Positions 25,425-33,841 of a DNA stretch of 64,000 nucleotides are shown in pieces. Below the pieces are notes generated by a model. That model was not told the origin of the DNA. It was given only the letters and a program-made list of their open reading frames with translations, and did not search any database. Made by a program: the position numbers and the translations under genes. Source of the DNA: an uncultured Paracoccaceae bacterium (GTDB lineage Bacteria; Pseudomonadota; Alphaproteobacteria; Rhodobacterales; Rhodobacteraceae); contig CALAXT010000056.1 in assembly GCA_937895435.1 (NCBI GenBank), forward strand, positions 1 to 64,000, written 5' to 3'. Each line of letters opens with the position of its first letter. Position 1 is the stretch's first letter.

Positions 25425-26225
25425 CTAATGTTGTGACAAAATCGCCAACGCTTGGGCGTGAATTTCAGTATTTGCTGCCGCAAGCACCCGCCCACCCTTG
25501 GTTGCAGGGCCACCCTGCCAATCAGTGACGATCCCACCGGCTGCTTCTATCACCGCGATCGGCGCCAGAATATCATAGGGTTGCAGCCCTGCCTCAACCA
25601 CCAGATCAATCTGGCCAAGTGCCAAAAGCGCATAGGCGTAGCAATCCATACCATAGCGCGTCAACTGACACTGTTGGGCCAGCCTGCGAAAAGCTGCACC
25701 CTCTTCTTGGGTTCCGACTTCTGGGAAGGTGGTGAAAATAATCGCTGATGAAAGCGGCCGCGCGCGCCTTGTCGCCAAAGCTCGGGTGCCATGCGGACCC
25801 TCAAGCCGTGCCTGACCAAAGCCCCCCAGAAACCGCTCGCCAATATAGGGTTGATCAATTACCCCAAAGAGGGGGCCGTTGGCATTGCAAAGCGCCACCA
25901 AAACACCCCAAGTGGGCGTCCCGGACAGAAACCCCCGCGTGCCGTCAATCGGGTCCAACACCCAAGTCAGCCCTGATTTGCCGGTTGTGGCGGCCATCTC
26001 TTCGCCCATAATCGCATCATTAGGACGCAACTGGGCCAACACAGCACGCATGTCTTGTTCAGCTTGGCGGTCTGCGACCGTCACAGGGTCAAACCCACCA
26101 GCCAGTTTGTTGTCAGCCGTCAGATCAGCGGTGCGAAAATGGGCAAGTGCTGCCCCACGCGCCGCATCTGCAGCCGCATGGGCTGCGGCGCAAATAGCTG
26201 CAATTTCATTGGGGTCTAACAACAT
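25425..26225 (-). CDS. hisN: Histidinol-phosphatase, inositol-monophosphatase family
   Basis: 266 residues with the metal sites GEEM (about residue 72) and WVLDPIDGTRGFLSG (DPIDGT, about 90) and a C-terminal GLQPYDILAPIAVIEAAGG segment in which D precedes the usual metal-binding pattern. The GTRGFLSGTPTWG and YGMDCYAYALLALGQIDLVVE segments fit HisN, the histidinol phosphatase of alphaproteobacteria and actinobacteria. hisC and hisI are elsewhere in the window, consistent with a dispersed histidine pathway. Start 26225 follows AAAGGTG. Confidence 0.85.
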   Translation of the reverse strand: MLLDPNEIAAICAAAHAAADAARGAALAHFRTADLTADNKLAGGFDPVTVADRQAEQDMRAVLAQLRPNDAIMGEEMAATTGKSGLTWVLDPIDGTRGFLSGTPTWGVLVALCNANGPLFGVIDQPYIGERFLGGFGQARLEGPHGTRALATRRARPLSSAIIFTTFPEVGTQEEGAAFRRLAQQCQLTRYGMDCYAYALLALGQIDLVVEAGLQPYDILAPIAVIEAAGGIVTDWQGGPATKGGRVLAAANTEIHAQALAILSQH

Positions 26226-26296
26226 GGCGGGCACCTTTTGTGTTGGGGCATGCCCCAATTGCGCTACGCGCCGCCCTCGCAGAGGTCAAGAAGACA

Positions 26297-26324
26297 TCTG
26301 GGCCCGGATCTGGCCGGGCCCAGA
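26297..26324 (-). terminator. Hairpin terminator after the XRE regulator gene
   Basis: TCTGGGCCCGG (26297-26307) pairs perfectly over 11 bp with CCGGGCCCAGA (26314-26324), 12 bases after the regulator's stop on the minus strand. Downstream on that strand the sequence is TGTCTTCTT, a weak T-rich tail. Confidence 0.65.
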
Positions 26325-26336
26325 AATCACACAAGC

Positions 26337-26705
26337 TTACGCCGCGTCTGACAGAACGCGTGCCAGATCAAACAGACGGCGACGCTGGGGTTCTGGAATG
26401 GCATAGTAGGACCGCACCAGTTCCAGTGCTTCCTTATCGGCCAGGAAATCACCCGGCACCGCGGCGGCAGGCGCTTCGCCTTCGGCGCCGTCCAACCCTT
26501 CAAAAAAGAAGCTGATGGTCACGCCCAACGTGCCGGCAATCTGCCAAAGCCGTGACGCGCTGACGCGGTTCATGCCGGTTTCATATTTCTGAATCTGTTG
26601 GAATTTGATACCAACCTGATCTGCAAGTTGCTGCTGGGTCATACCGACCATCCAGCGCCGGTGACGAATCCGCTTACCGACATGAACGTCTACGGGATGT
26701 TTCAT
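26337..26705 (-). CDS. XRE-family helix-turn-helix regulator (PraR-like)
   Basis: 122 residues starting MKHPVDVHVGKRIRHRRW, with a Cro/CI helix-turn-helix (MTQQQLADQVGIKFQQIQKYETGMNRVSASRLWQIAG) and a C-terminal FFFEGLDG segment. The N-terminus and FFFEG motif match the alphaproteobacterial group that includes PraR, often linked to surface, biofilm or storage control; the target here is unknown. Start 26705 follows AAAGGTAA; an upstream ATG at 26807 adds residues that the family lacks. It is divergent from the Bax-inhibitor gene. Confidence 0.85.
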   Translation of the reverse strand: MKHPVDVHVGKRIRHRRWMVGMTQQQLADQVGIKFQQIQKYETGMNRVSASRLWQIAGTLGVTISFFFEGLDGAEGEAPAAAVPGDFLADKEALELVRSYYAIPEPQRRRLFDLARVLSDAA

Positions 26706-27068
26706 AAAGTTACCTTTCACAGTGCATGTGCCTTGCTCGCGATTAAGCAAGTTCCATGCCAACACCGACACTTCGTGCAATTTTTTGGCATAAATTATCT
26801 CTGACAATCAACCCAAAGATGTTTCAATGTATTCGGGCACCAAACGCAGAAATACAATGCCACCAGATACGGCACAACACCGCCCCGCAGCCCTGTCAAC
26901 GTCGCTCTTTTCGCTTAATGCAATTGCATTTTGCAAACACATCAGGTCATTTCATCGCATTGTGCACATCCTATTTTTTTTCCCGAGCCCAGGAATGTTG
27001 CCCCAGATGCAACCCTGCCAAAAATCCACAGTGCACCCCAGATGCTCTACTTTTTTCGTTGAAAAAGA

Positions 27069-27097
27069 CTTGAATTCCACACGCCTGCCCCCAATAT
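27069..27097 (+). promoter_or_regulatory. Candidate RpoH (sigma-32) promoter for the Bax-inhibitor gene
   Basis: CTTGAA (27069-27074) and CCCCAATAT (27089-27097) are 14 bases apart, close to the heat-shock consensus CTTGAA and CCCCATnT. Transcription would start near 27103, about 45 bases before the ATG. Confidence 0.5.
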
Positions 27098-27101
27098 CGA
27101 G

Positions 27102-27121
27102 AGACAAGCGGTGTCTGCCGC
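27102..27121 (+). ncRNA. Possible ybhL-type leader hairpin/pseudoknot
   Basis: AGACA (27102-27106) pairs with TGTCT (27112-27116), and the GCGG of the loop (27108-27111) can pair with CCGC (27118-27121), giving an H-type pseudoknot or two competing hairpins 26 bases before the start codon. A ybhL leader motif is known from alphaproteobacteria upstream of this same gene family; I have not compared it with the published consensus. Confidence 0.45.
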
Positions 27122-27147
27122 CTAAAAGAAACATGACGGAGGCTTTG

Positions 27148-27873
27148 ATGGCACAATATGATCAGGTCCGCTCGGTTGGGGCCGGCGCGCGGACAGCACA
27201 AATAGATGAGGGTCTGCGGGCCCACATGAACAAGGTTTACGCCCTGATGTCGTCTGGGATGGGTGTGACTGCGGCGGTTGCCTATTTCGTTGGTAGCAAT
27301 GAGGCACTTTTGGCTGCAATCTTTTCGGGCCCCATGCGTTGGGTCGTTATGTTTGCACCGCTGGCGGTTGTATTTGGCTTTGGTGCCATGATCCACCGTA
27401 TGTCGCAAACCACGGCACAAGCAGTGTTTTATGGCTTTGCTGGCCTGATGGGTCTGTCAATCAGCTATATTTTTGCGGTCTACACCGGGATCTCGATCGT
27501 CTCAACGTTTCTGACCACTACGATCGCTTTTGCGGGTCTTAGCCTTTACGGCTACACCACCAAAAAAGATTTGTCAGGGTTTGGCACATTTTTGGTGATG
27601 GGTGTGATTGGTCTGCTGGTGGCCTCAGTCATCAATCTCTTTTTGCAGTCAGACGCGATTGCTTTTGCCGTCTCGGTACTTGGGGTTTTGATTTTTGCAG
27701 GCCTGACCGCATACGATACGCAGAACATCAAAAATACCTATCTGCAGATGGCCTCGGCCAACGATCAAGAGTGGATGGGCAAGGCCGCAATCATGGGCGC
27801 GCTGAACCTCTATCTTGATTTCCTGAACATGTTTATGTTCTTGCTTCAGTTTCTCGGCCAAAACCGCAACTGA
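27148..27873 (+). CDS. Bax inhibitor-1/YbhL-family membrane protein
   Basis: 241 residues with a hydrophilic N-terminus (MAQYDQVRSVGAGARTAQID) and seven hydrophobic helices, ending with the family features GLTAYDTQNIKN and ALNLYLDFLNMFMFLL. BI-1 proteins are pH-sensitive calcium leak channels in the inner membrane; YbhL/YccA members also modulate FtsH. Start 27148 is chosen because ACGGAGG lies five bases before it, against an ATG at 27133. A heat-shock-like promoter and structured leader precede it, and a terminator follows at 27897. Confidence 0.92.
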   Translation: MAQYDQVRSVGAGARTAQIDEGLRAHMNKVYALMSSGMGVTAAVAYFVGSNEALLAAIFSGPMRWVVMFAPLAVVFGFGAMIHRMSQTTAQAVFYGFAGLMGLSISYIFAVYTGISIVSTFLTTTIAFAGLSLYGYTTKKDLSGFGTFLVMGVIGLLVASVINLFLQSDAIAFAVSVLGVLIFAGLTAYDTQNIKNTYLQMASANDQEWMGKAAIMGALNLYLDFLNMFMFLLQFLGQNRN

Positions 27874-27896
27874 TCAGGTCTGCAATAATTTTACAA

Positions 27897-27925
27897 GGGG
27901 TCGGCACGTTTGCCGGCCCTTTTTT
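27897..27925 (+). terminator. Rho-independent terminator after the Bax-inhibitor gene
   Basis: GGGTCGGCA (27898-27906) pairs with TGCCGGCCC (27911-27919), with one G-T pair and a 4-base loop, followed by six Ts. Confidence 0.88.
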
Positions 27926-27972
27926 GTTAACCAAAAGCGCAGGCACGACGGTACATCTGTGGCTCTTTGGCC

Positions 27973-28004
27973 AAAGAAAAAGCCGCGCCCTAGGGCGCGG
28001 CTTT
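27973..28004 (-). terminator. Terminator after rpmG
   Basis: A perfect 26-base palindrome, AAAGCCGCGCCCT (27979-27991) with its complement (27992-28004), lies 23 bases after the rpmG stop. On the minus strand it is followed by TTCTTTGG after its own Ts, giving TTTTTCTTT. It could also stop transcription from the other side. Confidence 0.85.
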
Positions 28005-28027
28005 CATCATACCAAAAGAGCAGGATC

Positions 28028-28195
28028 TTACTTGATCTTGCCTTCTTTATATTCAACGTGCTGACGCACAACCGGATCATATTTCTTGATCGAGAATTTC
28101 TCGGTCATGGTGCGGGCATTCTTTTTGGTCACATAAAAATGCCCAGTGCCGGCGGTCGAGTTCAGCCGGATCTTGATCGTCGTCGGCTTCGCCAT
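28028..28195 (-). CDS. rpmG: 50S ribosomal protein L33
   Basis: 55 residues: [20 protein letters not shown], then [20 protein letters not shown], ending EYKEGKIK. This is a complete cysteine-free L33, the zinc-independent form. AGGAG lies eight bases upstream of the ATG at 28195. It is a single-gene unit with a leader hairpin (28224-28241) and a terminator. It lies just downstream of rnpB on the same strand. Confidence 0.97.
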   Translation of the reverse strand: MAKPTTIKIRLNSTAGTGHFYVTKKNARTMTEKFSIKKYDPVVRQHVEYKEGKIK

Positions 28196-28223
28196 GTCTT
28201 ATACTCCTGCTGCGGGGCCACGT

Positions 28224-28241
28224 GGGGGCCGCTTGGCCCCC
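28224..28241 (-). promoter_or_regulatory. Stable hairpin in the rpmG leader
   Basis: GGGGGCC (28224-28230) pairs with GGCCCCC (28235-28241), a 7-bp G-C stem with a 4-base loop, 28 bases upstream of the rpmG start. A possible promoter is AGTCAA/CTTTTA (reverse complement TTGACT at 28281-28286 and TAAAAG at 28259-28264, 16 bases apart), so the hairpin would be in the 5' leader. Confidence 0.5.
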
Positions 28242-28352
28242 GAATTCCTAAGGCTTGCCTTTTACGCACAGGGCAGGCCAAGTCAACCGGTAATCGTTCA
28301 CTTTTCGACCAAAGCATCCGCTTTGCCCCATCATCAGATCATCATTGATCTA

Positions 28353-28752
28353 AATTGTGCGGAGGGCCTGTAAGCCGGATTTTGTTCCAGGGGTTACCCC
28401 CCTTCGGCGACCATTCCTCTGGCCAGGCCGTTACCGGCCCAGTCTAGCTGCCAACCCGGACCTCTCGGGCTGAAACATCCCTACGGTGCACCGTTACCGA
28501 TCGCCCGCACGAGGCCCCTATTTGGCATTGCTCCGGGTGGGGCTTGCCATGCCAGTTCTGTTGCCAGACCTGCGGTGGGCTCTTACCCCACCTTTTCACC
28601 CTTGCCACCGGTCAGACCGGGGCGGTTTGTTCTCTGTGGCGCTTTCCCTCGGGTTACCCCGGCCGGGCGTTACCCGGCACCCTTGTCTCATGGAGTCCGG
28701 ACTTTCCTCGCTGGGTTGCCCCAACGCGGCCGCCCGGCCCTCCGCACAGCGC
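28353..28752 (-). ncRNA. rnpB: RNase P RNA (bacterial class A)
   Basis: Read on the minus strand, the conserved parts are GAGGAAAGTCCGGACTCCAT near the 5' end, GGGTAACGCCCGGC, the ACAGAA segment (near 28557), and the closing AACAAAATCCGGCTTACAGG (28367-28386). The ends pair: 28736-28747 with 28357-28368 (GTGCGGAGGGCC with its complement), forming helix P1. This RNA is the catalytic part of RNase P, which matures tRNA 5' ends. Exact ends are uncertain by a few bases. It begins right after the amidase gene's stop on the same strand. Confidence 0.95.
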
Positions 28753-28756
28753 CCAT

Positions 28757-29449
28757 CTAGGGTGCTGGGGGCCTTGGGTCAACCGGATAAGTATCACCCA
28801 ACTGACGCATGACAGCGATGTCCTGCGCGTCAACATCGCCCACAGCACCGGGGCGAAAGCGCGCGCGAAACGCGGCCAACAGCGCCGCATGTCCCACCCC
28901 CGCCGGATATCCAAACCGCAAGGCTGCTTGGTCAAACGCTGCTGGCGTGGCCAGGCCCGGCGCTGGCGTGGTGGCAGCATCATCGGGCCAGACCGACAGC
29001 CTGGCATGCGCCAGCCTGCGCCAATCAAACCGGGGGCCAGGGTCACGCTTGCGCAATGGCGCCATATCGCTGTGACCAATCACACGATGGGCCGCAATAG
29101 ACCAACGCACGACAATCTCTGCCAGCAGCCGCTCTAACGCCAGCATCTGCGGCGCAGCAAACGGAGCATCGCCGGGGTTCGCCAGCTCAATCCCAATGGA
29201 ATGCGAATTGATATCATCAATCCCGGCCCACGCCCCTTGCCCCGCATGCCAAGCCCGCATCGGCTCAGGGACCAACGCATGTACACGGCCAGTTTCAGAA
29301 ATCAGATAATGGGCCGAAACCTCGGCCAATGGGTCACACAAGCGATCAAACGCCGCTTGGCAACTTTGCATCCCCGTGTAGTGCAGCACAATCAAACTGG
29401 GCGACACACCACCACGTCGTTCCCCAAAATTGGGCGACACGTCCGGCAC
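28757..29449 (-). CDS. N-acetylmuramoyl-L-alanine amidase, AmpD-like
   Basis: 230 residues with the amidase_2 zinc fold: LIVLHYTGM (first histidine), SHSIGIELANPG, and VIGHSDMAPLRKRDPGPRFDW with the second histidine and aspartate. A C-terminal helical peptidoglycan-binding-like part (QAALRFGYPAGVGHAALLAAF) follows. No signal peptide is visible, so a cytoplasmic AmpD role in peptidoglycan recycling is likely; E. coli AmiD is the exported alternative. The start is GTG at 29449. It lies 14 bases after the lipoprotein gene on the same strand. Confidence 0.87.
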   Translation of the reverse strand: MPDVSPNFGERRGGVSPSLIVLHYTGMQSCQAAFDRLCDPLAEVSAHYLISETGRVHALVPEPMRAWHAGQGAWAGIDDINSHSIGIELANPGDAPFAAPQMLALERLLAEIVVRWSIAAHRVIGHSDMAPLRKRDPGPRFDWRRLAHARLSVWPDDAATTPAPGLATPAAFDQAALRFGYPAGVGHAALLAAFRARFRPGAVGDVDAQDIAVMRQLGDTYPVDPRPPAP

Positions 29450-29463
29450 GGCGGGCCCCCGCG

Positions 29464-30210
29464 TTATTGCAGCGCCGCGCGAAACGGCCGCGGATCCCAG
29501 CTGCAGGCAAAACCATCCCCGTCTGGGTCAAGATTGCCAGGATCGCGGGTTGGGCCACCACGGGCTAAAAACGATTCCTGCGCCAAATCAGCAGACGTAA
29601 AGCGCGCGCAGGCCCGCTGCGACTGTTTTGCCCCCAGCAAGTTTAAACGTTTATAGATTGGCTCACCCGGTGCGTTCGTGCTTTCCAGCGCATAGCCCAC
29701 CAGAGACACAGCCCCCCCAGCGTTCACGCGTGCAGGCAATGCCTGCGGGGCAATCACAACATATTGCGCACGCTGATTGGCCAAACGCTCTTTATCGCTG
29801 GCAATTGATTCTCGTTCAGACACGGCAGAGAAATCCTGCTCATCCGACATCCGGGCCCCACCCTGCGCCAGCGCCATTTCGCCCGATTGCCGCGATATGC
29901 CAGCAGGAATCGAATCACGGGCAGAAAAGTCAATCAAAGGCTGCGCCGATCCCCCCAAAGCCACCAAGGGCGTTGGGCCATCACTGGACCCCACATCCGA
30001 TGACTGCGGCACGCCGCCAGCCGCGCTGAAATCTGTCATTGCAGACGCCTGCACATTTTGCACCGCGAGGGGGGATGCAACCACCGCATCCAAACGTGGG
30101 GCAGACCGGTCAGCACAACCCACCACCAACGTCAGCGCGGCAAGCCCCAGCGATCGTGTCAAAAACCGTGCCGCGATACGGCCATGTGTGCGTCCAACCT
30201 GCTGTGCCAT
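29464..30210 (-). CDS. Lipoprotein with Excalibur-like motif and three DFSA repeats
   Basis: 248 residues. The N-terminus has arginines, then LGLAALTLVVGC with a lipobox cysteine at 32. Three DFSA tetrapeptides occur at 60, 94 and 126 in a low-complexity region of A, S, G and D. The C-terminal part has DPDGDGFAC (228-236), an Excalibur-type calcium-binding motif, with a second cysteine in RACARFTSADLAQESF. Excalibur proteins are extracytoplasmic. Function is not known. The next gene is the amidase, suggesting envelope work. Start 30210 has AAAGGG upstream; 30300 is an alternative that overlaps gatA. Confidence 0.7.
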   Translation of the reverse strand: MAQQVGRTHGRIAARFLTRSLGLAALTLVVGCADRSAPRLDAVVASPLAVQNVQASAMTDFSAAGGVPQSSDVGSSDGPTPLVALGGSAQPLIDFSARDSIPAGISRQSGEMALAQGGARMSDEQDFSAVSERESIASDKERLANQRAQYVVIAPQALPARVNAGGAVSLVGYALESTNAPGEPIYKRLNLLGAKQSQRACARFTSADLAQESFLARGGPTRDPGNLDPDGDGFACSWDPRPFRAALQ

Positions 30211-30247
30211 CGCCGCGCGCCCTTTGTTTTTCTGCCTTTGTCCTGCC

Positions 30248-31735
30248 CTACCACCAGCGCGCAGGTTTGGCCGCGAAATTCGCCGCCCTTTCCAACACAA
30301 ATGCGTGGTTGAGCAAATCGCCCTCTTCCCAAGGGCGTCCGATCAGTTGCAGCCCCAGTGGCAGCCCCTGTGCATCAACACCCGTGGGCACCGAAATCCC
30401 CGGCAGACCAGCCAAATTGACCGTGACGGTGAACACATCGTTTAGATACATCGCCACCGGATCTGCATCGACCATTTCGCCCAAACCAAAAGCCGAAGAC
30501 GGCGTCGCGGGCGTCAATATTGCGTCGATCCCATCGGCAAACGCCATGTCAAAATCCCGCTTGATCAGGCTGCGCACCCGCTGCGCCCGACGGTAATAAG
30601 CGTCATAGAACCCAGCCGACAGCACATAAGTTCCGATCATGATGCGGCGCTGCACCTCTTTGCCAAAGCCTTCGGCGCGTGTTTTCTCATACATCTGCGT
30701 GATACCATCGCCGGGCACCAAAGCGGCACGGTGGCCATAGCGCACGCCATCATACCGCGCGAGGTTGGAAGAGGCCTCGGCCGGGGCAATCACATAATAG
30801 GCAGGCAGCGCGTATTTCGTATGAGGCAGGCTGATATCAACAATCTCAGCCCCTGCATCACGCAGCATATCGGCCCCATCTGCCCACAGCCGCTCAATCT
30901 CTGCAGGCATGCCCTCCATGCGATATTCCCGCGGTAAACCGATTTTGCGGCCCCGAATATCCCCTGTCAGCGCCGCTTCAAAATCAGGCACGGGCAGATC
31001 TGCACTGGTTGAATCTTTTGGATCATGGCCCGCCATAGCGCCCATCATAATGGCCACATCGCGCACGCTTTTGCCCATTGGCCCGGCCTGATCCAACGAT
31101 GACGCAAAAGCCACGATTCCCCAACGTGAGCAGCGGCCATAGGTGGGTTTCAACCCGACAATCCCGGTAAAAGCGGCAGGCTGACGGATGGATCCACCCG
31201 TATCAGTGCCCGTGGCCCCCAGACATAAATCAGCCGCAACAGCCGCCGCCGATCCCCCCGACGAGCCACCCGGTGTCAACGCAGCATCAGACCCGGCGCG
31301 CCGCCAAGGGCTGATGGCATTGCCATAGGCCGATGTTTCATTTGATGAGCCCATCGCGAACTCATCCATGTTCAATTTACCCAGCATCACCGCGCCCGCA
31401 TCAAACAACTGCTGCGTTACGGTAGATTCGTATTCAGGCTTAAACCCAGCCAGAATATTCGAGGCCGCCTGTGACGGCACGCCACGGGTGCAAAACAAAT
31501 CTTTGATCCCAAGCGGAATCCCACAAAGCGCGGGCGCGTCACCCGACGCCAAACGGGCATCTGCTGCCGCAGCTTGGGCTTGGGCTATTTCAGGTGTGTC
31601 ATGGACAAAAGCGTTCAGCGCCTTGGCGTCTGACGCGGCAGTCAGACAAGCCTCAGTCAGCTCTGCCGCACTCAGGGTGCGCGCGCGCAGCGCATCACGC
31701 GCTTGGGCGATGGTCAATGTATTTGCGCTGCTCAT
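30248..31735 (-). CDS. gatA: Asp-tRNA(Asn)/Glu-tRNA(Gln) amidotransferase subunit A
   Basis: 495 residues of the amidase-signature family with the Ser-cisSer-Lys site: [19 protein letters not shown] and [16 protein letters not shown]. GatA releases ammonia from glutamine to amidate mischarged Glu-tRNA(Gln) (and Asp-tRNA(Asn)). The start overlaps the gatC stop (ATGA). gatB is not in the window. Confidence 0.95.
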   Translation of the reverse strand: MSSANTLTIAQARDALRARTLSAAELTEACLTAASDAKALNAFVHDTPEIAQAQAAAADARLASGDAPALCGIPLGIKDLFCTRGVPSQAASNILAGFKPEYESTVTQQLFDAGAVMLGKLNMDEFAMGSSNETSAYGNAISPWRRAGSDAALTPGGSSGGSAAAVAADLCLGATGTDTGGSIRQPAAFTGIVGLKPTYGRCSRWGIVAFASSLDQAGPMGKSVRDVAIMMGAMAGHDPKDSTSADLPVPDFEAALTGDIRGRKIGLPREYRMEGMPAEIERLWADGADMLRDAGAEIVDISLPHTKYALPAYYVIAPAEASSNLARYDGVRYGHRAALVPGDGITQMYEKTRAEGFGKEVQRRIMIGTYVLSAGFYDAYYRRAQRVRSLIKRDFDMAFADGIDAILTPATPSSAFGLGEMVDADPVAMYLNDVFTVTVNLAGLPGISVPTGVDAQGLPLGLQLIGRPWEEGDLLNHAFVLERAANFAAKPARWW

Positions 31736-32019
31736 TCCACCACCTTTGGCACGGCAAAAAATCCCTCGCGCGCATCGGGCGCATTGGACAGGATTTGGGC
31801 TTGAATATTGCCATCAGTCACAACATCGGCGCGGCGCTTAAGCCGCATCGGCGTGACCGAAGTCATTGGCTCAACTCCCGTTACATCCACTTCGTTCAAC
31901 TGCTCCATAAAGCCCAGGATACCCGAAAGCTCTTGCGCCAGCGCCGGCAGATCGGCCTCATCCACGGCAATCCGGGCCAGTTTTGCCACGCGGTGCGCGG
32001 TGTCGATATCAATGCTCAT
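31732..32019 (-). CDS. gatC: Asp-tRNA(Asn)/Glu-tRNA(Gln) amidotransferase subunit C
   Basis: 95 residues, [19 protein letters not shown] at the start, then [20 protein letters not shown], all diagnostic of GatC, the small bridging subunit of the amidotransferase. Overlaps gatA by four bases, giving coupled translation. AAAGGAGA precedes the ATG at 32019. Confidence 0.95.
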   Translation of the reverse strand: MSIDIDTAHRVAKLARIAVDEADLPALAQELSGILGFMEQLNEVDVTGVEPMTSVTPMRLKRRADVVTDGNIQAQILSNAPDAREGFFAVPKVVE

Positions 32020-32106
32020 GGGCTCTCCTTTCGCAACAGCTCCCCTTTACCGCGCCACCCCGCCCACGGCAAGACGCAGCCGCGGTGCTGGCCGGGTGGC
32101 CACCGC

Positions 32107-32565
32107 TTATGTGCGGCGCAATCCAGCAAAAAACGCGCGCATCAGCCTTTCAGACTCGACTGCCGCGATTCCATCATAAACCTCCGGACGGTGGTGACAT
32201 TGCGGGTGGCTGAACACACGCGGCGCTTGCGCCACCCCCCCTGATTTAGGATCACTTGCCCCGTAATAAAGCCGTCCAATCCGCGCCTGCGAAATCGCTG
32301 CGGCACACATCGGACACGGCTCAAGTGTGACATAGAGATCGTGATTGGTCAGCCGTTCCTGCCCCACAGCCATACAGGCCGCGCGCAGCGCCAAAATCTC
32401 GGCATGTGCAGTGGGGTCGGACAATTCGCGCACTCGGTTACCTGCCCGCGCCAAAATCTGGCCATCAGGGGCCACGATAACCGCCCCCACCGGCACCTCG
32501 CCCCGGTCACGCGCCGCACGCGCACAAGCCAGCGCATCTTCCATATAACTTTGAAATCGGGTCAT
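32107..32565 (-). CDS. tadA: tRNA-specific adenosine-34 deaminase
   Basis: 152 residues with the zinc-deaminase motifs TAHAEILAL (H, and catalytic E) and LEPCPMCAAA, plus GASDPKSGGV. TadA converts A34 to inosine in tRNA-Arg(ACG) and is essential in most bacteria. Start 32565 follows AAGGATG; longer in-frame starts up to 32943 lack a binding site and would overlap the divergent gene. It starts 94 bases from the pseudouridine synthase gene, which runs the other way. Confidence 0.93.
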   Translation of the reverse strand: MTRFQSYMEDALACARAARDRGEVPVGAVIVAPDGQILARAGNRVRELSDPTAHAEILALRAACMAVGQERLTNHDLYVTLEPCPMCAAAISQARIGRLYYGASDPKSGGVAQAPRVFSHPQCHHRPEVYDGIAAVESERLMRAFFAGLRRT

Positions 32566-32659
32566 GGCGCATCCTTGCCTTTGGTAAGCGTCCTGCGCAA
32601 GGTGCTTTCCCCCGGCCACCAACACCGCTATGCAGAGTGTTGGATCAGGAGAGCCCCGC

Positions 32660-33796
32660 ATGAAACCACCCGCCGCCAAAGCCAATGCCCCAACCCCCGC
32701 CAAACCAACTGGCGCGTCGGTGAAAACGTCGGTGAAAAAAACTGTAAAAAACACTGTGAGCAAGACACCCGAAAAGGCCAACGCAGGCGATCGCATTGCC
32801 AAGGTTCTGGCCCGCGCGGGCGTGGCCTCGCGCCGCGAGGCAGAGCGGATGATTGAACTGGGGCGTGTGGCGGTCAACGGCAAGCTGATCGACAGCCCGG
32901 CGCTGAATGTTGGAGGCCACGACAAAATCACGGTTGATGGCAAACCCGTGGCGCAGCCAGAACCGGCACGGCTTTGGCTTTATTACAAGCCCCTTGGCCT
33001 TGTGACATCAGAACGCGATGAAAAAGGTCGCCCCACGGTCTTTGATCATTTGCCCGAAGATTTGCCCCGCGTCATGTCGGTGGGCAGGCTTGATTTGAAC
33101 TCCGAAGGGCTGCTGCTCCTGACCAATGATGGTGAGATCAAACGCCGCCTTGAACTGCCATCGACCGGATGGCTGCGAAAATACCGTGTTCGGGTGAATG
33201 GCGCAGTGACCGACGCCTTGCTTGAACCGCTGCGCAAAGGTATCACGGTTGAGGGTGAACGGTTTCAACCAATGGCCGTCACACTCGATAAGGTGCAAGG
33301 TGCAAATGCATGGCTCACCATTGGCATCCGCGAGGGCCGCAATCGTGAAATTCGGCGGGCAATCAATCATATTGGTCTGATCGTCAACCGCCTGATCCGC
33401 ACCAGCTATGGCCCGTTCAAACTGGGCGTGATGGAACCCGGCACGGTTGAAGAAATTCGCCCAAAGATCATGCGCGATCAGTTGGGCCTGACCGAAGTGC
33501 CTGAACCAGAAAGCGCTACCCCCCCGACAGGGGCAAAGCCGCGCACAGCAAAGCCCCAGATTGGGAAAAGTAGTGGCCGCTCGGCTGGGAAACCCGGCGG
33601 AAAGCTTGGTGCAAAATTCGGCACTGATTTGACCCCCGAGGGCACTGGTACGAAATTTGGTGCAAAATTTGGTGCACGCGGCAAGTTTGGCGCAAAAGCA
33701 CCCAGCAGCGGTCGCGCAACCCAAATGGGCGGCGCGCGGCCAACTGGCGCGCCCCGCCCAAGTGGTGGCACCAGGGGCGGGCCCAAGGGCCGCTAA
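32660..33796 (+). CDS. rluB: RsuA/RluB-family rRNA pseudouridine synthase with low-complexity ends
   Basis: 378 residues. A basic low-complexity start (KPPAAKANAPTPAKPTG, SVKKTVKNTVSK) leads into an S4 domain (RIAKVLARAGVASRREAERM) and the catalytic domain with VMSVGRLDLNSEGLLLLTND (catalytic aspartate) and EGRNREIRRAI. The last 85 residues are low complexity with repeated KFGAK/KFGAR units and G/P/R-rich end. RluB modifies U2605 of 23S rRNA; RsuA and RluE are alternatives. AGGAGA precedes the ATG. Confidence 0.88.
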   Translation: MKPPAAKANAPTPAKPTGASVKTSVKKTVKNTVSKTPEKANAGDRIAKVLARAGVASRREAERMIELGRVAVNGKLIDSPALNVGGHDKITVDGKPVAQPEPARLWLYYKPLGLVTSERDEKGRPTVFDHLPEDLPRVMSVGRLDLNSEGLLLLTNDGEIKRRLELPSTGWLRKYRVRVNGAVTDALLEPLRKGITVEGERFQPMAVTLDKVQGANAWLTIGIREGRNREIRRAINHIGLIVNRLIRTSYGPFKLGVMEPGTVEEIRPKIMRDQLGLTEVPEPESATPPTGAKPRTAKPQIGKSSGRSAGKPGGKLGAKFGTDLTPEGTGTKFGAKFGARGKFGAKAPSSGRATQMGGARPTGAPRPSGGTRGGPKGR

Positions 33797-33841
33797 AGGC
33801 CCCGCGGAACACACGGGGCTTCACCCAAGCACTTGCATTGA

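Larger units (their letters stand above)
26706..27147. promoter_or_regulatory. 442-base divergent intergenic region
   Basis: No convincing gene is present. The region is A+T-rich near 26940-27080 and must hold promoters for both the XRE gene and the Bax-inhibitor gene. A candidate heat-shock promoter and leader structure are listed separately at 27069-27121. An in-frame extension of the Bax-inhibitor ORF runs back to 26827 but lacks a ribosome binding site and membrane-protein character. Confidence 0.6.

Noticed and set aside
28544-29137. Plus-strand frame of 197 codons over rnpB and the amidase
   Set aside because: It overlaps the conserved RNase P RNA and the amidase on the other strand; the translation is low-complexity and not protein-like.
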